Origin: Chryseobacterium lathyri | GTDB taxonomy: Bacteria > Bacteroidota > Bacteroidia > Flavobacteriales > Weeksellaceae | Assembly (NCBI RefSeq): GCF_030812195.1 | Contig: NZ_JAUSSF010000003.1 | Coordinates: forward strand, 868,001 to 932,000 | DNA: 64,000 nt | Direction of reading: 5' to 3' | In this document: positions 8,849 to 16,705 of the stretch, piece by piece | Layout: each line of letters begins with the position of its first letter | Numbering within the stretch: the first letter of the stretch is position 1 | Notes under the pieces: model-generated | Databases searched by the model: none | Told to the model about the DNA's origin: nothing | What the model saw: only the letters and a program-made list of their open reading frames with translations | Translations under genes and position numbers: made by a program

Positions 8849-9580
8849 ATGAAAATCGCAGCAGCTCAAATCAAGCCAGTAAAAGGAGATATTCTTAAAA
8901 ACATTGAAAAACACAAAACAGTAATCAATGCCGCAGCTCATCATAATGTTGACCTGATGATCTTCCCGGAACTGTCGATTACCGGCTACGAACCAGAATT
9001 GGCAAAGCAGCTTTCCATTCATTATGAAGATCCTGTTTTAGACATTTTTCAAAAAATGGCAGATGAAAACAAAATAAGCATCACTGTTGGAATGCCGGTA
9101 AAGTCTGATGACCAGGTATTCATCAGCAGTATTATATTCCAGCCCGGAAAAAGAAGAGATGTTTATTTAAAACGTAATCTTTTTTCTACAGAAACCGGCA
9201 TTTTTTCAAAAGGTGAGAACTTCTGCCAACTGGAAATATTGCAGAACAAAGTTTCATTAGCCATATGTTATGACTTATCTGATCCAATGCATTCGCAGGA
9301 AGCTTATCAGGTGGGATCAGATATCTATACAGCAAGTGTTCTTAATTCCGTAAATGGTGTTGATGAAGACCTCGTTAAACTTTCCAATATTGCAAAAACA
9401 TATCACATGCATGTTGTAATGGCGAATTTTACAGGAGAATCAGGAGGCTATGAATGTGCCGGAAAATCTTCCGTATGGAATAATAATGGAAGTTTACTCG
9501 GACAGCTCAATCGTGAAAATGAAGGACTTCTTATTTTAAATATGGAAAATAATCAGGTAGAAAAAATCTACATAAATTAA
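8849..9580 (+). CDS. Carbon-nitrogen hydrolase (nitrilase superfamily amidase)
   Basis: A soluble 243-residue cytoplasmic enzyme. The nitrilase Glu-Lys-Cys triad is visible: E41 in MIFPELSITGYE, K108 in VYLKRNLF, and C140 in LAICYDL. The family hydrolyses amide C-N bonds of small molecules. The loop after the cysteine (SDPMHSQEAYQVGSDIY) does not identify a substrate. The protein is at the short end of the family, without extra domains. A terminator before and a weak one after suggest a single-gene unit. Confidence 0.88.
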   Translation: MKIAAAQIKPVKGDILKNIEKHKTVINAAAHHNVDLMIFPELSITGYEPELAKQLSIHYEDPVLDIFQKMADENKISITVGMPVKSDDQVFISSIIFQPGKRRDVYLKRNLFSTETGIFSKGENFCQLEILQNKVSLAICYDLSDPMHSQEAYQVGSDIYTASVLNSVNGVDEDLVKLSNIAKTYHMHVVMANFTGESGGYECAGKSSVWNNNGSLLGQLNRENEGLLILNMENNQVEKIYIN

Positions 9581-9584
9581 TCCT

Positions 9585-9620
9585 AAAAAAGATGGAGAAA
9601 ATTTTCTTCACCTTTTTTAT
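9585..9620 (+). terminator. Probable weak terminator
   Basis: An imperfect inverted repeat (AGATGGAGAAAA/TTTTCTTCACCT) flanked by A- and T-runs just after the amidase gene. The remaining 195 bases before ku contain no ORF or strong promoter that I recognise. Confidence 0.45.
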
Positions 9621-9815
9621 TTCACAAACTCTAATTCTTTTACTTTCAATATCTGATCTCTTCCCGTCCGGTAGAAAGGAACGCTATTTTGGAAAAGTAT
9701 AAGAGTACAGAAATAATCATTACAACCCGCTGATATTTGACAACAAAGCCTGTAAAATGTACCACATCACGGTTCATCGGCATGTTAATTGATTGATTTT
9801 TAAAAACGTAAGACA

Positions 9816-10601
9816 ATGAAAGCAATTTGGAACGGCGCCATTGGCTTTGGTTTAGTCAATATCCCTGTGAAAATTTATTCGGCAACTGAGACAAGCAAAC
9901 TCGATCTGGATATGCTTGACAAGTCTGATTTTTCAAATATCAAATTCAAAAGAGTCAACGAAAAAACAGGCAAAGAAGTAAAATGGGAAAATATTGTGAA
10001 AGGTTATCTGATGGATGACAAATACATTATTCTCGATGAAGAAGATTACGAAGCCGCAAGTCCTGAAAAAAGCAAAATACTCTCTATCGATCAGTTTGTA
10101 AAAGAAATTGAAGTTGACAGCGTTTATTTTGAAAACCCTTATTTTCTCGAACCTCAAAAGAACGGGGAAAATGCTTACAGACTCTTATTAAAAGCTTTGT
10201 CACAAACAAAAATGGTGGGTGTCGGAACTTTTGTTCTTCGTGAAAGTGAAGCAATCGGAATGATCCGGCCTTACAATGATGAGGTTCTGGTTCTAAACCG
10301 CTTACGGTTCGCCCAGGAAATCAGGGATTATAAAGATTTAAAAATCCCTGCCAAAAAAGCTCCGAAACCTGCTGAATTAAAAATGGCAGTAAGTCTTATC
10401 GAACAACTTTCGCAAGAGTTTGACCCTGAGATGTATCAGGACACTTATTCCGAATCTTTGATGAAAATCATTAAGCAAAAAGCTAAAGGTAAAGGAGTAA
10501 AAGCTAAAAAAACGGAGCCTGTAAAAGAGGGCAAAGTAATTGATCTTATGGCTCAGTTAAAAGCCAGTTTACAAAATTCAAAATCTAAAAATGCATCGTA
10601 A
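9816..10601 (+). CDS. ku: Ku protein, NHEJ DNA end-binding
   Basis: A 261-residue bacterial Ku. As a homodimer it threads onto double-strand break ends and recruits LigD. It opens MKAIWNGAIGFGLVNIPVKIYSATE, the conserved start of the Ku core, and the core runs to about residue 225. A short Lys-rich tail (KQKAKGKGVKAKKTEPVKEGK) follows, the kind of C-terminal extension that in other bacteria binds DNA or LigD. Its TAA overlaps the ATG of the LigD gene by one base, so the two are translationally coupled. No promoter with a clear consensus was found upstream. Confidence 0.96.
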   Translation: MKAIWNGAIGFGLVNIPVKIYSATETSKLDLDMLDKSDFSNIKFKRVNEKTGKEVKWENIVKGYLMDDKYIILDEEDYEAASPEKSKILSIDQFVKEIEVDSVYFENPYFLEPQKNGENAYRLLLKALSQTKMVGVGTFVLRESEAIGMIRPYNDEVLVLNRLRFAQEIRDYKDLKIPAKKAPKPAELKMAVSLIEQLSQEFDPEMYQDTYSESLMKIIKQKAKGKGVKAKKTEPVKEGKVIDLMAQLKASLQNSKSKNAS

Positions 10602-11179
10602 TGGCTCTCAAAGATTATAACGAGAAACGGAAGTTCGATGAAACAAGCGAACCTAAAGGAAAAACAAAAAAGAGTAAAGACAAGCTTATTTTTGTGGTTC
10701 AAAGGCATGCTGCGTCTCGTCTACATTATGATTTCCGGTTAGAAATGGAAGGCGTTCTGAAAAGTTGGGCGGTTCCCAAAGGTCCGTCATTAGATCCAAA
10801 AGACAAACGCCTGGCTATGGAAGTTGAGGATCACCCTTACGATTATAAAGATTTTGAAGGAAATATTCCGGAAGGAAATTACGGAGCAGGTCAGGTTGAA
10901 GTCTGGGACAGCGGAACGTATGAACCGTTGGATGATACCAGCAAACTTTCCGATGAAAAAGAATTGTTGAAAGAATTAAAAGCCGGTTCAATAAAATTCA
11001 TTTTACATGGAAAGAAACTGAAAGGTGAATTTGCTTTGGTTAAAATGAAAAACGCTGAAAATAACGCCTGGCTTTTAATTAAACATAAAGACGAATTTGC
11101 CGAAGAAAATTATGACGCAGAAGAAAACACATCTAAAAATTCTGCAGTAACGAAGTTTTTAGAGGAAAAAAAAGCCTAA
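10601..11179 (+). CDS. ligD: LigD N-terminal 3'-phosphoesterase domain (5' part of split ligD)
   Basis: 192 residues make up the LigD 3'-phosphoesterase (PE) domain, which removes 3' ribonucleotides and phosphates from break ends. Signatures are VQRHAASRLHYDFRLE, SWAVPKGPS, and an EGNYGAGQVEVWDSG block containing metal-ligand residues. The frame ends after FLEEKKA with a TAA at 11177-11179. The next frame continues the family's usual linker into the ligase domain, so this appears to be the 5' part of one ligD gene interrupted by a one-base shift. As it stands it would give a free PE protein. It overlaps ku by one base. Confidence 0.9.
   Translation: MALKDYNEKRKFDETSEPKGKTKKSKDKLIFVVQRHAASRLHYDFRLEMEGVLKSWAVPKGPSLDPKDKRLAMEVEDHPYDYKDFEGNIPEGNYGAGQVEVWDSGTYEPLDDTSKLSDEKELLKELKAGSIKFILHGKKLKGEFALVKMKNAENNAWLLIKHKDEFAEENYDAEENTSKNSAVTKFLEEKKA
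11163..11179 (+). other. ligD: Frameshift site in ligD at an A8 homopolymer
   Basis: The PE frame (ending TAA 11177-11179) and the ligase frame (open only after a TAG at 11160-11162) overlap just here, and the overlap contains eight consecutive A at 11166-11173. Reading it with seven A joins the frames as EEKKPKKKQKEV and continues in frame through SETKPRFQRF to the ligase ATG at 11280. The joined protein would be 855 residues, PE-ligase-polymerase. It may be a sequencing error, a recent mutation, or a slippage site. Confidence 0.85.
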
Positions 11180-11279
11180 AAAAAAGCAAAAAGAAGTCAT
11201 AGCTTCTGAAACAAAACCCAGATTTCAAAGATTCAACTCTTTAGTTGACGAAAAAAAATTAGAGAATTTCATCAGGCCT

Positions 11280-13169
11280 ATGCTGGCCAAATCTTTTGAA
11301 ACAGCCTTTGATGATGAAGACTGGGTTTTTGAAATAAAATGGGACGGTTACAGGGCAATTGCCGATCTCAGCCATAAAGATCCGCTGTTCTATTCCCGGA
11401 ATGGAATTTCTTTTTTATCAAAATTTGAAAAAGTCACAAAAGATTTTGAACACCAGAAGTATCAAATGATCTTGGACGGAGAAATTGTTGCCTATGATGA
11501 ACATGGAAAACCCAGCTTTCAGCTTTTACAACAAATCGGTGACAATCCCGATCTTGCTTTAACCTACCAGGTATTTGATCTTCTGTGGCTCAACGACCAT
11601 TCTACGGAAGAGCTTCCACTTTTACAACGGAAAGAGCTTTTAAAGGAAGCTTTAACAGAAACAGATGTTATAAAATACTGTGACCATATTCCTGAAAAAG
11701 GTCTTGCTTTTTTCGAACAGATGAAGGAAATGAAACTGGAGGGGATGATCGCAAAAAAAGCAGACAGCTTATATATTGAAAATTATAGAACGACCGACTG
11801 GCTTAAAATAAAATTCACCAATACTGAGGAAGTAATTATTTGCGGATTTACAGAACCCCGAGGATCAAGGCAAGGTTTTGGAGCTTTAATTTTAGGAAAA
11901 TATATTGACGGAAAACTAATTTATTCCGGACATACAGGAACAGGGTTTAATAAAGAATCCTTAAGCCAAATGCATGAAAGGCTAAAAAAATTGATTGTAA
12001 AAGCTTCCCCATTTGAAAAAAAACCTAAAACAAATATGCCCGTAACCTGGACAAAGCCTGAATTGGTATGTGAAATAAAATTCTCTGAAATCACCAAAGA
12101 CGGCATTTTTCGGCATCCTGTTTTTGTTACCCTGCGTGAAGATAAAAATCCTGAAGAAATCAGTGATTCAATCAAGAAAATAAGTCAAATTAATGAAAAT
12201 CCTAAAGAGATGAAAGCTAAAGCTGCACCTAAGAAAAGTATCAATCCCGCTGAAAAAGAAAAGGAGATCACTTTAAACAGACATACCGTAAAACTGACCA
12301 ATCAGGATAAAATTTATTTTCCGAAAGATGGCATTACGAAAGGTGATGTGATAGACTATTATCAATCGGTTGCTGAATATATTCTTCCTTATCTGAAAAA
12401 CCGTCCGTTATCTCTTAACCGTTTTCCAAACGGCATTGAAGAGCAGGGTTTTTACCAGAAAGATGCCGGAGACCATATGCCGGACTGGATTAAAACCACG
12501 GAAGTCTATTCGGAATCCAACGATAAGTATATTGATTATGTATACTGTAATGATAAAGCTACGTTAGCCTATCTGAATAATTTAGGCTGTATTGATTTAA
12601 ACCCATGGAACAGTGCCCTCCCCGATCTGGAACATCCGGATTACCTTGTCCTGGATCTGGACCCATCAAAGAAAAATACATTTGACGATGTCATTGAAAC
12701 GGCTCTTCAGGTGAACGAGGTTTTAAATTCAGTTAAAATCAAAGGCTATTGCAAAACTTCTGGAAGCACAGGAATTCATGTCTATATCCCGATGGGCGGA
12801 AAATATGATTTTGACCAGGTAAAAGATTTTGCTCATATTTTAATGAAACAGGTTCATGAACAGCTTCCGGAAATCACAACGTTAGAAAGAAGCTTACAGA
12901 AAAGAGATGATAAAAAAATATATCTGGATTATCTGCAAAACAGAACTGGGCAGACTTTAGCAAGTGCTTACAGCTTACGCCCCAAAGAAGGTGCTTCTGT
13001 TTCAATGCCTTTGGATTGGAAGGAAGTGAAGCCCGGTATGAAACCGACGGATTTTACGATTGATAATGCTTTGGATAGAATTAAAGAAAAAGGCGATTTG
13101 TTCAAACCTGTTTTGGGAAAGGGAATTGATATGATGAAGGCATTGGAGTTGCTGCAAAATATTGAATAA
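11280..13169 (+). CDS. ligD: LigD ATP-dependent ligase and polymerase/primase domains (3' part of split ligD)
   Basis: 629 residues. The ligase domain comes first, with nucleotidyl-acceptor K20 in EIKWDGYRA, then motifs such as LDGEIVAYD and LEGMIAKK, and an OB fold to about residue 280. The archaeo-eukaryotic primase-type polymerase domain follows from about residue 330 (TNQDKIYFPKDGITKGDVI, LVLDLDPS, KTSGSTGIHVYIPM), which adds nucleotides at break ends. Coding potential extends upstream to 11163 in the same frame and encodes the normal linker, so the ATG at 11280 may be used only if the frameshift is real. It works with Ku in NHEJ. Confidence 0.93.
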   Translation: MLAKSFETAFDDEDWVFEIKWDGYRAIADLSHKDPLFYSRNGISFLSKFEKVTKDFEHQKYQMILDGEIVAYDEHGKPSFQLLQQIGDNPDLALTYQVFDLLWLNDHSTEELPLLQRKELLKEALTETDVIKYCDHIPEKGLAFFEQMKEMKLEGMIAKKADSLYIENYRTTDWLKIKFTNTEEVIICGFTEPRGSRQGFGALILGKYIDGKLIYSGHTGTGFNKESLSQMHERLKKLIVKASPFEKKPKTNMPVTWTKPELVCEIKFSEITKDGIFRHPVFVTLREDKNPEEISDSIKKISQINENPKEMKAKAAPKKSINPAEKEKEITLNRHTVKLTNQDKIYFPKDGITKGDVIDYYQSVAEYILPYLKNRPLSLNRFPNGIEEQGFYQKDAGDHMPDWIKTTEVYSESNDKYIDYVYCNDKATLAYLNNLGCIDLNPWNSALPDLEHPDYLVLDLDPSKKNTFDDVIETALQVNEVLNSVKIKGYCKTSGSTGIHVYIPMGGKYDFDQVKDFAHILMKQVHEQLPEITTLERSLQKRDDKKIYLDYLQNRTGQTLASAYSLRPKEGASVSMPLDWKEVKPGMKPTDFTIDNALDRIKEKGDLFKPVLGKGIDMMKALELLQNIE

Positions 13170-13202
13170 TTTCTATATTTTTGCTAAAGTAAATTTTCAT
13201 AA

Positions 13203-13748
13203 ATGCCTGAATTCACCAAATTAACACTTCTTTTTGATGAAAATACAGAAAGAGATAACCAACAATTCTTTTTTAAATATATCCAGAAAAAAACTTTTAG
13301 TGAACTTAAAAAATCGGTCATTTATGCTGTTATATTCCTTTGTCTAGGCTTTTTTCCATTAGAGGGTTTACAAAAAAGCCCAATTCCATATATATTCAAA
13401 TACTTAGGTTTTATTTATATTGGTTATATATACTATTTGGTATATCAGTATTTTGCTTCTAAAAAGAAAACTTATAAATCTATTGAAGATACTATCAAGG
13501 AGTTAAAGAAAAAGGATGAAAATCTTTATTCTATCACTTTAGATGAAAATAACATAAGTATTGAAAATCCTTTTAACACAATTAATTCTGTTTGGGAGAA
13601 AACGAGTTATAAGTTCATCGATAAATATCTCATTTTAAGCACCTTAAATGGTTATTTGAGTTTTATTTTTACTTCATTTGAATTTAAAAATAATGATTAT
13701 CAAATTCTGTTAGATTATTTACAAAAAAATTCTAAACAGATAAATTAA
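13203..13748 (+). CDS. Membrane protein with YcxB-like C-terminal domain
   Basis: 181 residues. Two membrane segments (about residues 38-55 and 63-82) form a hairpin, followed by a soluble domain rich in beta strands (SITLDENNISIENPFNTINSVWEKTSYKFIDKYLIL). This layout resembles the YcxB-like family, whose function is unknown. Its base use is more AT-rich than the neighbouring ligD. It could be a downstream member of the ku-ligD unit, since it begins 33 bases after ligD, or an independent insertion. The stop shares a TTAA with the convergent SDR gene. Confidence 0.5.
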   Translation: MPEFTKLTLLFDENTERDNQQFFFKYIQKKTFSELKKSVIYAVIFLCLGFFPLEGLQKSPIPYIFKYLGFIYIGYIYYLVYQYFASKKKTYKSIEDTIKELKKKDENLYSITLDENNISIENPFNTINSVWEKTSYKFIDKYLILSTLNGYLSFIFTSFEFKNNDYQILLDYLQKNSKQIN

Positions 13749-14479
13749 GGCAGCTTCGCAACCAACCCTTCCGGCAATATTTTCAAAATAATATAAATAA
13801 TCTTCCACTTAAAATTCGGGACAGTGGTAAAACAATTTCCGGCATTGACGATATGTCGTGCCACATAATCCGGCTCCATAATCAAAGATTCATTGAGTTG
13901 AAGGCCTTCGTTGATCTTCGTTCTGATATACCCAATCACCAAAGCGTTAACCTTTATTTTCCTGGAAGCCAGTTCCTGTCGTAACCCTGCTAAATATTGG
14001 GTGAAAGCAGCTTTTGTACTTCCGTACACAAAATTACTTTTTCTGCCTCTTACACCGGAAAGTGAAGACAATCCGATAATTCTTTCCAGATAAGCATTGT
14101 TCTTGTCCATGGCAATAATATTCAGAATAGAAACGGCGCCCATATAATTCACCTGCATCATCTGATAAGTTCGTTTAAAGTCTCTCAATGCTTTTTCATT
14201 ATCAACCAAAAAACCGGCTGCATACACTACAATGTGAGGTTTCACCGGAAGTTCATCATAGAATTTCTGGTGGGAGTCAAAATCAACAGCATCAAAATAA
14301 AGAATACTAACTTTTAAAGGATCTAAATGATGATCTGCCACAAATTTTTCCAGCGACACAGTATCCCGTGAAGCTGCCAATACCGAAAATCCTTTTTCTG
14401 TGTACTGTTTGATACACTGTTTGGCTACATCTGAATTGGCTCCTAAAATGAGAACGGTTTTGCCTGTATTTTGATTCAT
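13745..14479 (-). CDS. Short-chain dehydrogenase/reductase
   Basis: A 244-residue SDR oxidoreductase. The N-terminal Rossmann strand is TVLILGANSDVAKQ, a variant of the usual glycine-rich motif as in DecR/sugar-epimerase-like SDRs. The catalytic residues are S139-S141 and Y152-x3-K156 (FVYGSTKAA). NAD(P)-dependent reduction of a carbonyl is expected; the substrate is unknown. The end contains a hydrophobic stretch (FKWKIIYIILKILPE) that could associate with the membrane. It is transcribed towards the YcxB-like gene, with stop codons overlapping in a shared TTAA. Upstream lies a 340-bp gene-free stretch. Confidence 0.85.
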   Translation of the reverse strand: MNQNTGKTVLILGANSDVAKQCIKQYTEKGFSVLAASRDTVSLEKFVADHHLDPLKVSILYFDAVDFDSHQKFYDELPVKPHIVVYAAGFLVDNEKALRDFKRTYQMMQVNYMGAVSILNIIAMDKNNAYLERIIGLSSLSGVRGRKSNFVYGSTKAAFTQYLAGLRQELASRKIKVNALVIGYIRTKINEGLQLNESLIMEPDYVARHIVNAGNCFTTVPNFKWKIIYIILKILPEGLVAKLP

Positions 14480-14817
14480 GGTGCAAAGATATTTATTTGA
14501 TTTTATGATGATGAATTTTGAATGGAAATACTTTTAAAACATAAATTTCACGAATGATTATCACGGATAACACCAATTTAAATACTATTTTTCATGCAGA
14601 GCTATCTTACTGAAAATATATTAGGTAAGAAATCTACCTAGTCAGTGTGATCTGCAGGAAATTTCTAACGCAAAGTTTCAAGATGTTTGGGTGAGGCAAA
14701 GAAATGTGGCTCCGCCACTGAATAAGTAAATGTTTACTTACTGTGTTGATAACTATATAAAAACTCGGCGCGGTGAACTTCGTTCACCGCGCCGAGCAAT
14801 ATTTTCAAACTAAAAAA
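14480..14817. other. Gene-free stretch with stacked inverted repeats
   Basis: No ORF worth reporting. It contains GTGGC-TCC-GCCAC (14706-14718), TAAGTAAA-TG-TTTACTTA (14723-14740) and the GC-rich hairpin at 14765-14797 that terminates the yajC transcript. The two extra hairpins have no assigned role. Confidence 0.6.
14765..14797 (-). terminator. GC-rich hairpin, terminator of the nusB-DUF1573-yajC unit
   Basis: A perfect 15-bp stem (CTCGGCGCGGTGAAC) with a 3-base loop. On the minus strand it is followed by TTTTT and lies about 20 bases after the yajC stop, so it fits an intrinsic terminator. Its GC content is far above its surroundings. Confidence 0.8.
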
Positions 14818-15180
14818 TTATTTCTTTTCAGTTTCAATTTCTTTTTTCTCTGTTGTTTTGTCTGCAGCTTTTGCTTTGTCTCCAAAACGTGCTTCAGTGA
14901 ATTCTCTGGAAACAGCAGCTTTTTCGAATTTCAGCTTTCCGGATAAAGTTTCAATAACAAATCCATCATCCTGAACCTGAGCAATTCTTCCGTGAAGACC
15001 TGAAGTAAGGACCACTCTGGTTCCAACTTTTAAGGTTTCCTGAAAGGTTTTCTCCTGCTTCTGTTTTCTCATCTGTGGTCTTATCATCAGAAAATAAAAC
15101 CCCACAAACATTACCCCCATCATGATCAGCATCATTGATGAAGATCCTTGTGGCTGTGCCTGTAAAAAGATTGTCAACAT
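14818..15180 (-). CDS. yajC: Preprotein translocase subunit YajC
   Basis: 120 residues: one N-terminal membrane helix (SSMMLIMMGVMFVGFYFLMI), the conserved RPQMRKQKQ basic turn, and a small soluble domain (LKVGTRVVLTSGLHGRIAQV). YajC associates with SecDF at the Sec translocon. The tail is Lys/Glu-rich and longer than in E. coli. It is the last gene of a minus-strand unit with nusB and a DUF1573 lipoprotein, 9 bases after the latter's stop. Confidence 0.93.
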   Translation of the reverse strand: MLTIFLQAQPQGSSSMMLIMMGVMFVGFYFLMIRPQMRKQKQEKTFQETLKVGTRVVLTSGLHGRIAQVQDDGFVIETLSGKLKFEKAAVSREFTEARFGDKAKAADKTTEKKEIETEKK

Positions 15181-15189
15181 ATTTTTAAA

Positions 15190-15708
15190 TTACGGTTGAA
15201 TGTTCGCTGTGAACGTTAATTTGATAGGAGCCTTATCTACGTTTGCAAATACATCTGCATATTTCTGAACGTTTCCGTCGAAGCTTGAAGAGTCAAAATG
15301 CAGAGTAATTTTTCCTTTTTTACCAGGAAGAATAGGATCTTTTGTAAAATCAGGAGCTGTACATCCGCATCCAGGCTTTACTTCAGAGATCACCAAAGGA
15401 TTTTTCCCTGTATTGGTAATTTCGTAAACGTGCTCTACTTTATCTCCTTTTTTAATATTTCCAAAATCGAAGTTGTTTTCAGACAGGGCAACTGATGTTA
15501 ACGGCTGGTTAGAAACCGGAGCTACTTCTGCTGTATTGGCTGTAGGAGCTGCCGCTGAATCGGTAGGGGCTAAATTGGTTGCACCTGCTGTAGAATCTGT
15601 AATATTAGCAGCTTCTGCACCGGCAGCAGCTTGCTGGTTCTCTTTTTTACAAGAAACTAAACCAAGGCCTATAATAGACAAGGCGATAATTGATAACGTC
15701 TTTTTCAT
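15190..15708 (-). CDS. DUF1573 lipoprotein
   Basis: 172 residues from the ATG at 15708. A lipoprotein signal (IIALSIIGLGLVSCKK) places Cys at about residue 19. A 60-residue Ala/Thr-rich linker follows, then a DUF1573 domain of the Ig/ASPM-SPD-2-like type (FDFGNIKKGDKVEHVYEITNTGKNPL, PGCGCTAPDF, PGKKGKITLHFDS). The family is common in Bacteroidota and its function is not established. A longer reading from 15810 overlaps nusB and lacks a signal at its N-terminus, so I rejected it. The ATG follows the nusB stop by one base. Confidence 0.85.
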   Translation of the reverse strand: MKKTLSIIALSIIGLGLVSCKKENQQAAAGAEAANITDSTAGATNLAPTDSAAAPTANTAEVAPVSNQPLTSVALSENNFDFGNIKKGDKVEHVYEITNTGKNPLVISEVKPGCGCTAPDFTKDPILPGKKGKITLHFDSSSFDGNVQKYADVFANVDKAPIKLTFTANIQP

Positions 15709-15709
15709 G

Positions 15710-16615
15710 TTAAATTCTATTTTGATCTTTACAATATTTATCCAAAATTCCGTTGATGAAGATATTGGAACGGTCAGTCGCAAATACTTTTGCAATTTCA
15801 ATATATTCATTGATAATAACTCTTGAAGGTGTAAAAGGAAAATTATCCAGTTCCGAAATAGCAGTCGACAAAATTACTTTATCCATTAAAGAAACTCTTT
15901 CCAGATCCCAGTTTTCCAATCTTTCACTTAGTTTTTTCTCATTCGCTTCCCAGTTATTCAGAGTATCTCTAAGAAGTTTTCCGGCGAAAATTTTATCCTC
16001 TTCATCTTTAATCATTTTAATTAAAGTTCTGCTTTCTTCATCTTCTTTCAGGAAACCGATTGTTTTCTGAACCATTGAGTTGGCGATGTGAATATCATCA
16101 TACCATGAAAGTTCCTTGTCACTAAGATATTCCTGGAAATCATCATTCTCAGCAATATATCTTAAAAACAGTTTTCCAATAAACTTCTGATCTTCCTCAA
16201 AAGAATAGCCTTCTTCTTTCATGAAATCCTGATAACGCTTTCCTGCTGTAATTCTCTGAAAAGTTTTTACCAATATATCATCATGCATATCCCATTTCAG
16301 CTGTTTGTGCTGACCTGTGAAAAATAATCTTTCAGGATTTTCTTCCAGTTTAATCAGTACCTGATTATTGATAAATTTTTGGTTAGGGTTAATTTCAGCA
16401 TCAGTTTTAAGATATTTGTTCTTCCCAATTTCGATCTGAGTCTCTGCCAATTCTTTCAGAGCCACTAAAAAATTAAGCTGATAGATATAGAGATTATAGA
16501 TTTTCTCTATTCCTGAGAACATGTTTTTCTCTAAAACATCAAATTTCAGAGGATTCTGATAGTATGAATACACTGTTTGTACTACTTTTTCACGGATTTG
16601 TCGTCTTCCTAACAT
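15710..16615 (-). CDS. nusB: Transcription antitermination protein NusB (long form)
   Basis: 301 residues, about twice the E. coli length; Bacteroidota NusB proteins are typically this long. The N-terminus (MLGRRQIREKVVQTVYSYYQ) and the C-terminal RNA-binding helical bundle (LDNFPFTPSRVIINEYIEIAKVFATDRSNIFINGILDKY) are typical of NusB, with a clade-specific helical insert between. It binds boxA RNA with NusE to prevent early termination in rRNA operons. It is the first gene of the nusB-DUF1573-yajC unit and is divergent from the ABC exporter gene. Confidence 0.93.
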   Translation of the reverse strand: MLGRRQIREKVVQTVYSYYQNPLKFDVLEKNMFSGIEKIYNLYIYQLNFLVALKELAETQIEIGKNKYLKTDAEINPNQKFINNQVLIKLEENPERLFFTGQHKQLKWDMHDDILVKTFQRITAGKRYQDFMKEEGYSFEEDQKFIGKLFLRYIAENDDFQEYLSDKELSWYDDIHIANSMVQKTIGFLKEDEESRTLIKMIKDEEDKIFAGKLLRDTLNNWEANEKKLSERLENWDLERVSLMDKVILSTAISELDNFPFTPSRVIINEYIEIAKVFATDRSNIFINGILDKYCKDQNRI

Positions 16616-16636
16616 TCAAAGAGCTTTTTATGGGTG

Positions 16637-16644
16637 CAAAGATA
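16637..16644 (-). promoter_or_regulatory. -7 promoter box (TATCTTTG) for nusB
   Basis: On the minus strand TATCTTTG ends 21 bases before the nusB ATG at 16615. No good -33 was found. Confidence 0.5.
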
Positions 16645-16688
16645 CAAAAATTAAAATTGATGAAATTCGTAGTCTGTTTACATTTTTG

Positions 16689-16696
16689 TAAATTTG
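16689..16696 (+). promoter_or_regulatory. -7 promoter box (TAAATTTG) for ABC exporter gene
   Basis: TAAATTTG lies 9 bases before the ATG at 16706, predicting a very short leader. An in-frame TTG at 16694 lies inside the box and is unlikely to be a start. Confidence 0.5.
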
Positions 16697-16705
16697 CAAA
16701 ACTTT

